Source: Myxococcota bacterium (GTDB lineage Bacteria; Myxococcota; B64-G9). From it: DNA of 64,000 nt. A program made the position numbers and the translations under genes. The notes beneath the pieces are model-generated. The model was not told where the DNA came from. It worked only from the letters and a program-made list of their open reading frames with translations, and searched no databases. The stretch covers positions 1-64,000 of the forward strand of contig JAKLGA010000016.1 in assembly GCA_022710975.1 (NCBI GenBank). The letters run 5' to 3'. Position 1 is the stretch's first letter. Each line of letters starts with the position of its first letter. This document shows positions 34,491 to 43,063 of the stretch, in pieces.

Positions 34491-35525
34491 ATGGCGCGCT
34501 CGCCGATCTCGCTCTGCCTGCTGCTGTCCGTCTGCCTCATCCCTGGCTGCCTCACCTACGGCGCGCTCGACCCCGGCGCCGGGCCGGATGGAGGCCAGGA
34601 CGGCGGTCAGGACGGCGACGTCCACCAGGACGACTCCGCGCCGCCCGGCCCGTGCAGCGGCCCGGCGTACGTGCGCCTCGGTGGCGAGGGAGCCTCCCCC
34701 GTGGTCGTGACCACGGACTGGCTGGTGATGGACTGCTGCGAGGGCGTGTACCTGACCTTCCACGGGCCCACGTCCGCGCTCGGCCCGCTGCGCGCCATGC
34801 TGCGGGTGTGGGGCGGGCCCCAGGGCCTGAACGGCGAGTTCGCCTTCGACGGCGAGGCGGAGTCGCCCATGGCCGGGCTGGCGAGCCTCGAGTCCGACCC
34901 CTGGACCTTCGAGCCGCTCGCGGGCTGGGCGCGGATCGAGGAGCGCGAGCAGGTGGATCACATCTCCCCCCTCGTCGTGACCCTGTGCGCCCACGCGACC
35001 GGCGAGGGCCCGCTCGCTAGCCAGGGGACGGAGGTGTGGGTCGAGCGCGCGGTGCTCGCGCCCATGGAGTGGGCGGAGCGCTGGCAGATCAGGCTGCTCG
35101 CGGACCCGGACCTCAGCGCGCAGGACGCCCTCGCCCTGCCCCTCGATTCGCTCGCGCTGCGCGACGGGGCCTGGGCCGACCTGTGGAGCCTCGCGTCCTA
35201 CGGCCACGCGGAGCACGAGCTGCGCTGGAACGAGTGGCACTCGACCGAGGGCATGCTCGCCGTGCTCCCGCCCGTGGGGGTGCAGGGCCTGCCGTTCGTG
35301 GTGGTGGCGGACGGCGCGCCCGCCTACCTGGGGGCGTTCATGACCCCGCTCTCCTCGCTGAGCTTCGGGGGGCCGGTCATCCTGATGCCGCCCGGGGACG
35401 GCCTGGACCCGCGCGCGCTGCGCATCGAGCGCTCCTACGCGGACCCGCGGCCCGGCTCGCCCGATCCGCGGGAGGACCCGCGGGTGCTCGCGGTGCTCGG
35501 GGAGACGGGGCGGCTGGCGCCCTGA
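34491..35525 (+). CDS. Lipoprotein, function unknown
   Basis: A 344-residue lipoprotein with lipobox IPGC, then a Gly/Asp/Gln-rich linker (DGGQDGGQDGD) common in myxobacterial surface lipoproteins, then about 280 residues predicted to be beta-rich with few cysteines. ATG 34491 follows GGAGGTTCCC; a longer frame upstream lacks a ribosome binding site and would bury the signal peptide. The 34208-34490 gap holds no gene, only a sigma-54-like promoter and two GCAGGTGCC motifs. Confidence 0.75.
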   Translation: MARSPISLCLLLSVCLIPGCLTYGALDPGAGPDGGQDGGQDGDVHQDDSAPPGPCSGPAYVRLGGEGASPVVVTTDWLVMDCCEGVYLTFHGPTSALGPLRAMLRVWGGPQGLNGEFAFDGEAESPMAGLASLESDPWTFEPLAGWARIEEREQVDHISPLVVTLCAHATGEGPLASQGTEVWVERAVLAPMEWAERWQIRLLADPDLSAQDALALPLDSLALRDGAWADLWSLASYGHAEHELRWNEWHSTEGMLAVLPPVGVQGLPFVVVADGAPAYLGAFMTPLSSLSFGGPVILMPPGDGLDPRALRIERSYADPRPGSPDPREDPRVLAVLGETGRLAP

Positions 35526-35577
35526 GGGGCCCCCGCCCCGGGTGGCTGGCACCTCCGACGCGAGAGCTCACCCACGT

Positions 35578-36036
35578 CTACCGCCACAGCCCGTGCTCGA
35601 CCTGCGGCGCGGGCGGGGCCGGCAGGTTCGCGCTGAGCTGGAGCTGGTAGCCGCAGAAGCCCACCAGCAGGTGCAGGTCCGCGTGGCAGCGCGTCACCGA
35701 GAGCAGCTCGGGCTCGCCCCCGGCGCCGCGGTGGTAGAACACCACGTGGCTCGCGCCCGTGAAGCTCAGGCTGTCACCCCGCCGGAGTGTCCCCGCGAAC
35801 ACGGGCGCGCCGCCGTGGAGGCCGCCCTGGGCGAAACCGAGCGCCTCCCCGGCGCTCTTGAAGCCCGCCACCTCGAGCTCCTGCACCGGGTCCCCCGGGA
35901 CCACGAGATCGGTGAGGAAGCCCGGCTTGTACTCCGCGTGGAGCTGACCTGCGACGGGTTCGGTGCTCACGTGCGCCTCCTCGGGCCAGGCCACGACCGC
36001 GGCCATCACCCAGAGCATCCATGGAAGGGTCCGCAT
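35578..36036 (-). CDS. Small exported protein
   Basis: A 152-residue protein with a short signal peptide (MRTLPWMLWVMAAVVAW) and a beta-rich mature part containing repeated Gly and aromatic turns and only two cysteines. ATG 36036 is preferred because GGGAGG lies 6 bases upstream; ATG 36042 would directly abut it. No lipobox. It converges with the gene ending at 35525 and is divergent from 36228. Function unknown. Confidence 0.7.
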   Translation of the reverse strand: MRTLPWMLWVMAAVVAWPEEAHVSTEPVAGQLHAEYKPGFLTDLVVPGDPVQELEVAGFKSAGEALGFAQGGLHGGAPVFAGTLRRGDSLSFTGASHVVFYHRGAGGEPELLSVTRCHADLHLLVGFCGYQLQLSANLPAPPAPQVEHGLWR

Positions 36037-36157
36037 GTCCATCCTCCCGGGACAGGGCCTCGCCTGCTGGTGACACGCATTGTACCCCGCCTCGCGGGTG
36101 CCATCGAGGCCTCGCGAGGTGGACCGGATAAAAGGATAGATCCGCCATGCTCGACCG

Positions 36158-36178
36158 TCGTATACAGTGGCCATACGA
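36158..36178. promoter_or_regulatory. Inverted repeat TCGTAT / ATACGA in a divergent promoter region
   Basis: A perfect 6-bp inverted repeat with a 9-base spacer (TCGTAT-ACAGTGGCC-ATACGA) about 50 bases before ATG 36228. It overlaps a TACAGT -10-like box, so it may be an operator. The surrounding sequence (AAAAGGATAGA, 36130-36140) is unusually A-rich for this window. Confidence 0.4.
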
Positions 36179-36227
36179 TGGTGAGTGGTTCCCTGGCGGT
36201 CCAACCCACCCAGAGAGGAGGTTCCCG

Positions 36228-36629
36228 ATGCGCCCCTCCATCGCGATCCTGATCCTGTCGGTCACCTGCCTGGGCTGCAAGACGAACGGCGACCAACCCG
36301 CGCCAGCCTCCGGACACGAAACCGTGGCGGCCGCGGCCGAGGGCTGGAAGGCGCGCTTCCAGGAGGCGATCGACGCCATCGCGGCCGCCGAGGACCCATG
36401 GGCTGCCCTGTGCCAGCGGATCGACACCCTGAGCGCGGCGTACGCGGAGGGAGATCCCGAGGTCCAGAAGGTGCTGAAGTTCGAGGAGGATTGGTCGCGC
36501 CTGGGCGCCAAGCTCAGCAACCTGAAGACCCAGTGCGAGAAGGGAAATAAACCTGTCCTCCCGGCTGGGTCCACCTTCGCGACGACCCTCAAGACCCCCT
36601 GGGAGCGCGTGAAGGCCAAGCTCCCCTGA
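36228..36629 (+). CDS. Small helical lipoprotein
   Basis: A 133-residue lipoprotein with anchor Cys in VTCLGC. The mature part is mostly helical, with one helix rich in Ala/Glu (FQEAIDAIAAAEDPWAALC) and two cysteines likely joined. ATG 36228 follows AGAGGAGGTTCCCG. Divergent from 35578-36036. No domain recognised. Confidence 0.75.
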   Translation: MRPSIAILILSVTCLGCKTNGDQPAPASGHETVAAAAEGWKARFQEAIDAIAAAEDPWAALCQRIDTLSAAYAEGDPEVQKVLKFEEDWSRLGAKLSNLKTQCEKGNKPVLPAGSTFATTLKTPWERVKAKLP

Positions 36630-36860
36630 AGGCGCGACCTCGAATCCTGCGGAGCTGCTCCCCGCAGGTGCCAGGATCATCCTCGAAGAGAATGGAGACC
36701 GGTGGAGGACGGCTGGCACCCGGAGGGGGAATCGGGAGCAACGCGGTCAGGCGCACGCGGCGCGTTTGCGATCCTGGAGCCGAGGCCTCCACCGCCCCTT
36801 GTCCCCCGCTGCCCGTCGCGGTACACCTCATCCAGGCGTCCGGGAACAGAAAGGATCCCC

Positions 36861-37403
36861 ATGTCAGAGCACGTGGAAGCCCTGAGGCCCTTCTTCGGCA
36901 AGATCGCCATCGTCCAGGTGCTCGCCGACGCGGAGGCGTTCTGCTTCGACTGGGACGCGCTGCCGGGCAAGAAGAGGCAGGAGCTCCTCGAGCATCACTT
37001 CGCGGCCGTGGACCAGGCCATGAGGAAGATGAAGGGGGCCGGCTGGCTGGAGAAGTTCCAGCCCTTCGCCCTGCTCGGCCACTCGATCCCGAGCTCGATC
37101 ACCAAGCGGATCGAGTTCTCGGCGCCCCACGAGGGGCTCCTGTTCGTCCACAAGGAGCACGGGCCCATCCTGTACTGCGCGGCCAAGGACGACCCGCGCC
37201 TGGCCATGATGCACGAGAGCGTCGAGGCGCTCCGCCCGGTCGAGTCCTGCTGGGACGACCTCTTCGACGCGAAGAAGCTCGACTTCTCCGAGGAGGTCGA
37301 TCGCTCGGAGTGCGAGGGCTTCACCCTGGGCGAGATCGAGACCATGATGGAGGTCGCGGGCGGCAACACCATGTTCGTCTGCGGCGCGGAGGAGCCCGAG
37401 TAA
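36861..37403 (+). CDS. Hypothetical cytoplasmic protein
   Basis: A 180-residue, acidic, soluble protein with no signal or membrane segment. It contains an FSAPHEGLLFVHKEHGPILY stretch suggesting a central beta-sheet and ends in Glu-Glu-Pro-Glu. ATG 36861 follows AAGGATCCCC; earlier in-frame ATGs lack a ribosome binding site. No family recognised. It is followed by heptanucleotide repeats. Confidence 0.7.
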   Translation: MSEHVEALRPFFGKIAIVQVLADAEAFCFDWDALPGKKRQELLEHHFAAVDQAMRKMKGAGWLEKFQPFALLGHSIPSSITKRIEFSAPHEGLLFVHKEHGPILYCAAKDDPRLAMMHESVEALRPVESCWDDLFDAKKLDFSEEVDRSECEGFTLGEIETMMEVAGGNTMFVCGAEEPE

Positions 37404-37423
37404 GGCGCCTCTGCGGCGCTCCC

Positions 37424-37458
37424 CTCGCTCCTCGCTCCTCGCCCCTCGCTACTCGCCA
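37424..37458. repeat. Heptanucleotide tandem repeat CTCGCYN, 5 units
   Basis: Five 7-bp units (CTCGCTC twice, CTCGCCC, CTCGCTA, CTCGCCA) between the gene ending at 37403 and the gene ending at 37506. A longer array of the same unit lies at 38329-38405, on the other side of the 37506-38252 gene. Confidence 0.75.
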
Positions 37459-37505
37459 CCCGACATCAGGTGCTTCGCTTGTCTGGCACCTTCAAGTGGA
37501 GGGCC

Positions 37506-38252
37506 TCAGAGGGCCAGCCAGGCGGTCAGGCCAGCGCTCGCCACCAGGGCGCCGACCCAGACGAGCAGCCCGTGCCTGCGCGCCTGTCTCGTCAATCGAT
37601 ACCGGTGCGGCCCCACGGCCCACAGGACGGAGGGGTCTGCCAGCGACGCCGCCCCGACCAGCGCGCAGAGGATCCCCAGGGCCAGCAGCGGCACCGCCCG
37701 CGCGCTGCCCGCGGGCGGGACATGCAGGCCGGCCAGGACCGCCCCGGCCACCAGGAAGACCGCCGGCAGGAAGCGCCCGTCGAGCCCGCGCCGGGCCGGC
37801 CGGGGCGCCCGTAGCTCGGGCGGGGCGAAGAACCCGCGGCGGTGCAGCGCCTGGAGCTTGGACCAGACGTCATCCTCGGCCTGGTCGGGATCGTTCCGGA
37901 TCCGTCGATGGCACCAGGCCGGCGGGTAGAGCTCCTCCCCGCCGCTGAACAGGAGCGTCGCCACCCCCGGCCCCTCGGTCCTCGAGCCCAGGACCCAGGC
38001 CGCGGTCCGGAGGCGCCGGAGCACCTCGCCCAGGTAGGCCCCCCAGAGATCGGCCTGGTCGGCCAGGGCCGCGGGGTCGAGCGGCGACGCGCGATGGGTC
38101 CGGCAGAGCTGCGCGAGGATCCTCTCCAGGACCTGGACCGAGGCGAGCGAGTAGTCCAACTCGCTCGAGAACCGGGCCCGGGCCTCGCGCACGGCGCGCT
38201 CGGCCAGGTGCTGCATCCGGGTGTCGAAGTCCTCGGGGTCGCCTGGCGCCAC
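37506..38252 (-). CDS. Membrane protein with soluble N-terminal domain
   Basis: A 248-residue protein: an N-terminal helical cytoplasmic domain (residues about 15-140, with an SSELDYSLASVQVLERIL motif recurrent in bacterial hypotheticals) and three or four transmembrane segments in residues about 160-248. ATG 38252 has no strong ribosome binding site; ATG 38216 is an alternative. The gene is bracketed by arrays of the same CTCGCNN heptamer. Function unknown. Confidence 0.65.
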   Translation of the reverse strand: MAPGDPEDFDTRMQHLAERAVREARARFSSELDYSLASVQVLERILAQLCRTHRASPLDPAALADQADLWGAYLGEVLRRLRTAAWVLGSRTEGPGVATLLFSGGEELYPPAWCHRRIRNDPDQAEDDVWSKLQALHRRGFFAPPELRAPRPARRGLDGRFLPAVFLVAGAVLAGLHVPPAGSARAVPLLALGILCALVGAASLADPSVLWAVGPHRYRLTRQARRHGLLVWVGALVASAGLTAWLAL

Positions 38253-38328
38253 CGGGCCTCTCCGGTTCGAGGGTCATCGCCTGCCGCAACGGCTCCGAGC
38301 ATCTCTGGTCCGGCCCGAGGCGTCAACC

Positions 38329-38405
38329 CTCGCCCCTCGCCACTCGCCACTCGCCACTCGCCACTCGCAACTCGCAACTCGCAACTCGCAACTCGCAACT
38401 CGCCA
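38329..38405. repeat. Heptanucleotide tandem repeat CTCGCMN, 11 units
   Basis: Eleven uninterrupted 7-bp units: CTCGCCC, four CTCGCCA, five CTCGCAA, CTCGCCA. The two runs of identical units show expansion by slippage. The rest of the gap 38253-38752 holds no convincing gene. Confidence 0.9.
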
Positions 38406-38722
38406 TTCTGGCCGGTGCCAGCCACGCTGCATCCACAGGTGCCCGGGTCCGGGGCGCCCCAGCCCTCTCGCGGCGCTTTTCCTCTTGGTCTTCGCGACCA
38501 TCGTCCCATGGGGTGGAGCCATCAGGGCCTGGTCCGCGGGGGCCCGCGTGGCCCCTCCCCCACAGGGTACACGGTGGCGTGTCCGTCTGGCCCCGACCCA
38601 CCGCGCAGGGGAGCCGGACGGGTGCACGAGGGCGATCCGCATCCACGAGCATCCCCTGGAGTCTCACGAGGTTGCACACGGAAAGGCGTGGCCGGGACCG
38701 CCCGCGGTTCGGTCGCGCGCGT

Positions 38723-38739
38723 CTGGCACGGGCCTTGAA
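38723..38739 (+). promoter_or_regulatory. Weak sigma-54-like promoter
   Basis: CTGGCACG-GGCC-TTGAA has the complete -24 box and correct spacing, but the -12 GC is GA, which usually lowers activity strongly. The implied start (about 38750) is only a few bases before ATG 38753. Confidence 0.25.
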
Positions 38740-38752
38740 GGCGCAGTGCTGC

Positions 38753-39910
38753 ATGCCTCCCCATGCGCAGCGCGACGGAGTCTCTCGCTCTCTCGCAGGG
38801 CTCATCGCGCTCCTGGCATGCGGCCCTGCCTGGGCCAACGACTTCCTCGAGTGGCAGGCCCTCCCACCCCTGCGGTTGGTCCGCTTCGAGCCGCAGCGGG
38901 TGCTGCTCGGGACCGCGGAGGGTCGCTGCCTGGCGCTCCACCGGGGCTCGCGCGGGCTCAGGCCGGTCAAGTGCAACACCCGGAAGCTCTTCAGGTACGC
39001 GGAGAGACCCCTGCCGCCGGACGGGCTAATCCCCGAAGATCGCAGCGGCGTGGTCTTCCTGGATTCCGAGGGGACGCGCTGGACCGCGGCCAGCTCCTAC
39101 TGCTCCGAGGGGGCCCACCGGACCGGTCTGCTGTGGAGGAAGAGGCAGCCCTTCCCCACCGCGATCGATCCCTGCAACAGCGTGAGCGCGGTCGAGGTCC
39201 ACGGGGGCAGGGTCTTCCTCGGCACCTGTCACCCGGGCGAGCTCGGCACCTACCAAGGCGAGGGCCTGGTCGTGCAGGACGCCGAGACCGGGGAAGTCCT
39301 CGGTCGCCTCGCCGAGAAGGACGGGCTGAGCGGGGACCTGATCGCCCAGATCCGGGTCGATCCGCTCACCGACACGCTCTGGGTCTTCTCCCAGTGGGGC
39401 TACAACCGGATCGACGACGAGCTGCGCATCCTCGAGTCGGGCTACTTCCAGCTCGACTTCGATCCCCGCACCGGCGCGTCCCGGGTGGTCGTCATCGATC
39501 ACCACGAGCCGATCAACCTCCTCGTCGCCCTGGCCGAGCGCATCGACTTCAAGGATCGCCCTGGCTTCGCCCGCGCGGCCCGTGCCATCCCGCGCCCCGC
39601 CCGCGAGGTGATCAAGCCGTGGCACCTGGAGTGCGCCTCCGGAGGGCTGTGCATGCCGGGCGAGCGGGACTTCCTGCCGGACGACGTCCTCCCGCTGCTG
39701 CCCTTCTTCCTCGAGGCGGCCCACCGCGAGCTCCTGGGCAGCGGTACCTCAGCCATCGACAGCCTCTGCGCCTTCCACGATCACCGGGTCGAGGACCTCA
39801 TGCACCAGCTGTACGGCAACGCGCGCTCCGAGGCGGAGTGGCATATCGCCCGACACTGCATCGAGAAGTACAACAGGAAGAAGGAGCAGGACGGCGATGG
39901 GTGGCGGTAG
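38753..39910 (+). CDS. Secreted protein, probable beta-propeller
   Basis: A 385-residue protein with a signal peptide cleaved after AWA (residues about 13-31, LAGLIALLACGPAWA). Residues about 40-240 show propeller-like strands (GVVFLDSEGTRWTAAS; DPLTDTLWVFSQWGY). The C-terminal third is helical with four cysteines and ends Lys-Lys-Glu-Gln-Asp-Gly. The start is uncertain: ATG 38753 has no clear ribosome binding site. Function unknown. Confidence 0.7.
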   Translation: MPPHAQRDGVSRSLAGLIALLACGPAWANDFLEWQALPPLRLVRFEPQRVLLGTAEGRCLALHRGSRGLRPVKCNTRKLFRYAERPLPPDGLIPEDRSGVVFLDSEGTRWTAASSYCSEGAHRTGLLWRKRQPFPTAIDPCNSVSAVEVHGGRVFLGTCHPGELGTYQGEGLVVQDAETGEVLGRLAEKDGLSGDLIAQIRVDPLTDTLWVFSQWGYNRIDDELRILESGYFQLDFDPRTGASRVVVIDHHEPINLLVALAERIDFKDRPGFARAARAIPRPAREVIKPWHLECASGGLCMPGERDFLPDDVLPLLPFFLEAAHRELLGSGTSAIDSLCAFHDHRVEDLMHQLYGNARSEAEWHIARHCIEKYNRKKEQDGDGWR

Positions 39911-39950
39911 GTCGCGTTGGCCCCCTCCGCAGGTGCCACCCGAATGGGGT

Positions 39951-40004
39951 GCCAGCCACCCAAAGCACAGACGTTTGCCGATCGTCCGTGTGCCTCCACT
40001 CCGG
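39951..40004. repeat. Terminal fragment of hairpin-element family, inverted
   Basis: GCCAGCCACCCAA, then GTTTGCCGATCGTCCGTGTG, then CCACTCCGG. The 22-bp core (39973-39994) is the reverse complement of the end of both hairpin-array elements (15295-15316 and 18025-18046) with one mismatch each. A related copy is at 49098-49153. Confidence 0.65.
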
Positions 40005-40072
40005 GCATCCTTCAAGCGGGTTGCGATCACCTGGCACCTGGGCAAGGGGGGGCGGGAGCCGGAGCTCGCCGC

Positions 40073-41152
40073 CTACCCGAGCGCCTCCTCGTCCAGGGTG
40101 GTGATCTGCAGCCTGGGCTTGCTGCCGCCGGTGTAGCCCACGCGCTTGAGCTCGACCTCCCACTTCCCTCCCGGATGGTTGGTCACCTCCACGAAGGTCG
40201 GCCGCTCGGTGCACCCCTTGCCGGTGTTCGCGTAGATCTCCCTCACCTCGACGCCGGGGTCGTGCTTGTGCTGCTGCGGGTAGGCCTTCACCAGCGCCTC
40301 GTGGGTGTGGCCCAGCACGACGATCTTGAACCTCTCCTGGAGCCGGTAAACATAGGGCGACAGGCCGAAGGCCTCGGCGCGGAGCGCGTCGACCGCCCCG
40401 CCATCACCCTTCGCGGCCTTCCAGAGCTCATACAGGTCCCGGTACCTCGCCTTGACCTCGCCGAGGGTCGGATCCGGCAGGCCCGCGCCCAGCTCCACGA
40501 GGTCCTCGTCCTCGAGCCCGACGAAGCTCATGACCGCGTCCAGGACGGCCTCGGCCAGGGTCTTGCCCTCGTGCTTGGACTTGTGGACGCTCACGAGGTA
40601 GCTGCCGATCGCCGCCGGGCAGTCGGCCGCCTGCGTGGTCTTCGCCAGGACCCGGGTGATGAAGTAGCCGAGCGGGACGCCGTTCACCGGGTCGTGGACC
40701 CGATCGGGGGCGTTGAACATCGCCTCGGCGTGGCCGTGCTCTCCGACCAGGACACCGTCCAGGTAGGAGTTGATGAGCTGCGGGGCCTTGCCGGACCGCG
40801 GGTCGGCCAGGAGGTCGAGGTCCGCCTGGGTCGTGTCCATGTCGTGGTTGCCCTTGACGTAGTACACGTGGGTCAGGTTCCTGAGGCAGCGGTGGAGCAT
40901 GGCCCAGATGGGCCTGTTCGGCGCGGCCCCGATGATGTCCGCGATGGTGGGCGGGACCGCGCCCGCCGGGCACACCCAGTTGTCGAAGAAGTCGCCCAGG
41001 ATGACCAGGTCCTTGACCTCGTCGCCCCGGGTCGAGACCCAACCCAGGAAATCGCACAGCGGCTTCACGTGCTCCTTCCCGAACCACTCGCTCCTGTGCC
41101 GGCGAAGGCCGATGTGGACGTCGCTGATGAAGACCATCTTGTTTGGCGCCAT
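40073..41152 (-). CDS. Calcineurin-like metallophosphoesterase
   Basis: A 359-residue cytoplasmic phosphoesterase with the complete dimetal motif set: D11-x-H13 (SDVHIG), G53-D54-xx-D57 (GDFFDN), G101-N102-H103-D104, a later His (EHGH, about 139-141), and G281-H282-T283-H284. The overall pattern resembles UDP-2,3-diacylglucosamine hydrolase (LpxH/LpxI-type) and related enzymes, but the protein is 100 residues longer than LpxH (helical insert about 160-265), so the substrate is uncertain. ATG 41152 follows AAGGGGAACCCGG. The 41153-41518 gap upstream holds no credible gene. Confidence 0.85.
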   Translation of the reverse strand: MAPNKMVFISDVHIGLRRHRSEWFGKEHVKPLCDFLGWVSTRGDEVKDLVILGDFFDNWVCPAGAVPPTIADIIGAAPNRPIWAMLHRCLRNLTHVYYVKGNHDMDTTQADLDLLADPRSGKAPQLINSYLDGVLVGEHGHAEAMFNAPDRVHDPVNGVPLGYFITRVLAKTTQAADCPAAIGSYLVSVHKSKHEGKTLAEAVLDAVMSFVGLEDEDLVELGAGLPDPTLGEVKARYRDLYELWKAAKGDGGAVDALRAEAFGLSPYVYRLQERFKIVVLGHTHEALVKAYPQQHKHDPGVEVREIYANTGKGCTERPTFVEVTNHPGGKWEVELKRVGYTGGSKPRLQITTLDEEALG

Positions 41153-41518
41153 TCCGGGTTCCCCTTGGTGGGCCGTTCGGCCCGCTCCCTGCTGGCTGTC
41201 CCGCGAGCTTCGAGCAGATGGGAGGTGCGGTACCACGGCCTGCCCGCGCTCGCAAGCCCCTGGCGAGCCCAGGGGCCGCGCGTGGCGACCCTCCGGCAGG
41301 GGCTGGGCCCGGGGGCGCGCTCGAGGACCCCGTACCAGAAACGGCGCCCGGGGCGGCGGCGAGCAGGGCGGTGGCCAGGGCGACCAGGGCGAGCGCCGGG
41401 GACGGGTGCAGCGCCCATGGCCGGGGCCTCCTCTCTCTATCATGGACGATCCTGGCACGCGGATCTGACATGAGCCCTGGGCCGGAAGCGTGCTAGCCTC
41501 CAGGCGAGGAGACACGCC

Positions 41519-42058
41519 ATGAGGACGACCCTCCGCCTGCTCTGGACGGCCCCCGGGCTCGCGCTCCTGGCGGCGCTGGCCGCCTGCCAGGGCGGCGCGG
41601 CCCCGCCCGCGGCCCCTGCCCCACCCGCGGCCCCTGCCCCACCCGCGGCCCCTGCCCCGCCCGCGCCGGACACGCAGCCGGAGGATCTCGTGGAGAACAT
41701 CCGCCCCGACGTGCCGCTGCTCGAGTCGCTCTCCCGCCCGCCGAACGGCAAGCCGGCCGGCTACCGGCTGTGGCCCGACGGGCGCTACGAGGAGCTGGGA
41801 CCGGCCAACGAGCCCCCGGACGCCTGGGTGCTGAAGCTCACCTACACCCGCGCCGACCTGGCCCGGTACCTCGCGGCCGCCTCGAAGGTCGACCTCTCGG
41901 GGCTCAGGCCCTCCTACCAGGCGAGGGCGCGCGACGCATCCCCGCGCCACGTCCGCCTCCAGGCGGGCGGCCAGGTCCGGGAGCTCGACATCACCGGCGT
42001 CCGCGTCCCGGAGATAGAGGCCCTCGAGGCGGCCATGGTCGCCGCCCGGGCCCCCTGA
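41519..42058 (+). CDS. Lipoprotein with Ala-Pro repeat linker
   Basis: A 179-residue lipoprotein with lipobox LAAC, followed by an 18-bp tandem repeat encoding PPAAPA three times, which would form an extended spacer to hold the domain away from the membrane. Residues about 65-179 are a small mixed alpha/beta domain. ATG 41519 follows CGAGGAGACACGCC; a TAGCCT box is at 41494. It converges with 42100. Function unknown. Confidence 0.75.
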   Translation: MRTTLRLLWTAPGLALLAALAACQGGAAPPAAPAPPAAPAPPAAPAPPAPDTQPEDLVENIRPDVPLLESLSRPPNGKPAGYRLWPDGRYEELGPANEPPDAWVLKLTYTRADLARYLAAASKVDLSGLRPSYQARARDASPRHVRLQAGGQVRELDITGVRVPEIEALEAAMVAARAP

Positions 42059-42099
42059 GCCAGGCTCGTTGCAGGTGCCTGGCCCCTGCAGAGGGGGGT

Positions 42100-42777
42100 T
42101 CAGCGATCCGTGCGCGGGTCTCGCGTGGAGGCCGACAGGAGCCGCTCGAGCCGGGGGATGTCGGCGGCCTGCACCCGGTCCGCCTGGCCCCGCAGGAAGG
42201 CGAGCAGGCACTCGAGATCGTAGCTGTCGAGCTTCCTGGCCTGGCCGCCGCCGTCGAGGCGCAGGCGCAGCTCGAGCGTCGGGAGCGACTCTCCGGGCGA
42301 GCACTGGCGGCAGAACGACCGCTCCTCCACCGTCACCCACACCCCGAGCTCGGCGAGCGCATCGGCCTGGGCGCGGAGCGCGCGCAGGGAGGTGAGCAGG
42401 CTCCCCAGGTTCCACAGGGTGCGCTGGCCGCAGCTCGGGCACAGGTAGAAGGCCGGCTCCTCGGGGCGGACGGAGACCGAGTAGCACATGGCGGCGGGCG
42501 CGCGGTCCACGGGCGGTGGCTCGGGCTCCCGGCACCGCCCGGCGAACTCGGCCAGCTGCTCGCACAGCTCCGCGCGGCTGCGGAGCCCGGCCGGAGGCGT
42601 CGCGGGGGTCGGCCGGCCCTCCACCACCACCTCCGGGCGAGCGAGGGCTCCCGGCAGGGGCGGGCTGGGCGAGGAGGTGGTCCCGCGGCCGCTGCGGGCG
42701 CGGATGGCGCGGACGGCCAGCAAGCCCCCCAGGACCACGACGCCCAGGCCGAGGATCGAGATCAGCCATCCGGGCAT
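42100..42777 (-). CDS. Membrane-anchored zinc-ribbon-like protein
   Basis: A 225-residue protein: one N-terminal transmembrane helix (ISILGLGVVVLGGLLAVRAI), a Pro/Ser-rich linker to about residue 70, then a soluble domain with CPSCGQRTLW (about residue 115) and CRQC (about residue 158). The two CxxC pairs suggest a zinc ribbon. ATG 42777 follows GAGAGGTGGCGGGC. No family recognised. Confidence 0.7.
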   Translation of the reverse strand: MPGWLISILGLGVVVLGGLLAVRAIRARSGRGTTSSPSPPLPGALARPEVVVEGRPTPATPPAGLRSRAELCEQLAEFAGRCREPEPPPVDRAPAAMCYSVSVRPEEPAFYLCPSCGQRTLWNLGSLLTSLRALRAQADALAELGVWVTVEERSFCRQCSPGESLPTLELRLRLDGGGQARKLDSYDLECLLAFLRGQADRVQAADIPRLERLLSASTRDPRTDR

Positions 42778-42850
42778 GCCCGCCACCTCTCTGGCAGCGC
42801 CCAGCATAGCATGGCTGCGCGGGGCCCGGAGCCCGCGCCATCGAGACATC

Positions 42851-42976
42851 TCCTCCCTCGAGGAAAATCCTCCGGCCCCGAGCTCCAGCGAAGCCAGGAG
42901 ATCAGGGACGGCTCGGGAGCACTCGAAACGCCGCGCCGGCATCCGGAGTCTCAGGCCCCTGAGCTGCGAGTGGCTG
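42851..42976. repeat. 126-bp direct repeat, copy 1
   Basis: Matches 44995-45120 base for base in length with 9 mismatches by eye. It contains CCTCGAGG, CCGAGC...GCTCGG and CTCAG-GCCC-CTGAG inverted repeats. Lies in the 42778-43063 gap upstream of the beta-helix lipoprotein. Confidence 0.9.
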
Positions 42977-43063
42977 TCCCCCGCCCCCGGAGGGGTGGCC
43001 GCCTCGCTTGCCTTCCGGCCCTCCCCCGCGACACACTCCGGGTCGAAACGAAGGAGACCCCCC

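Noticed and set aside
37424-38405. Heptamer and hairpin arrays as CRISPR
   Set aside because: Units are 7 bp without unique spacers of constant length, and no cas gene is present.
38450-38752. Plus-strand frame with a hydrophobic stretch before the 38753 gene
   Set aside because: No start, composition like random GC-rich sequence, and it lacks similarity to anything I recognise.
41153-41518. Minus-strand frame with a signal-peptide-like start (ATG 41471)
   Set aside because: It runs into an out-of-phase shadow of the metallophosphoesterase and has no ribosome binding site; I see no gene in this gap.
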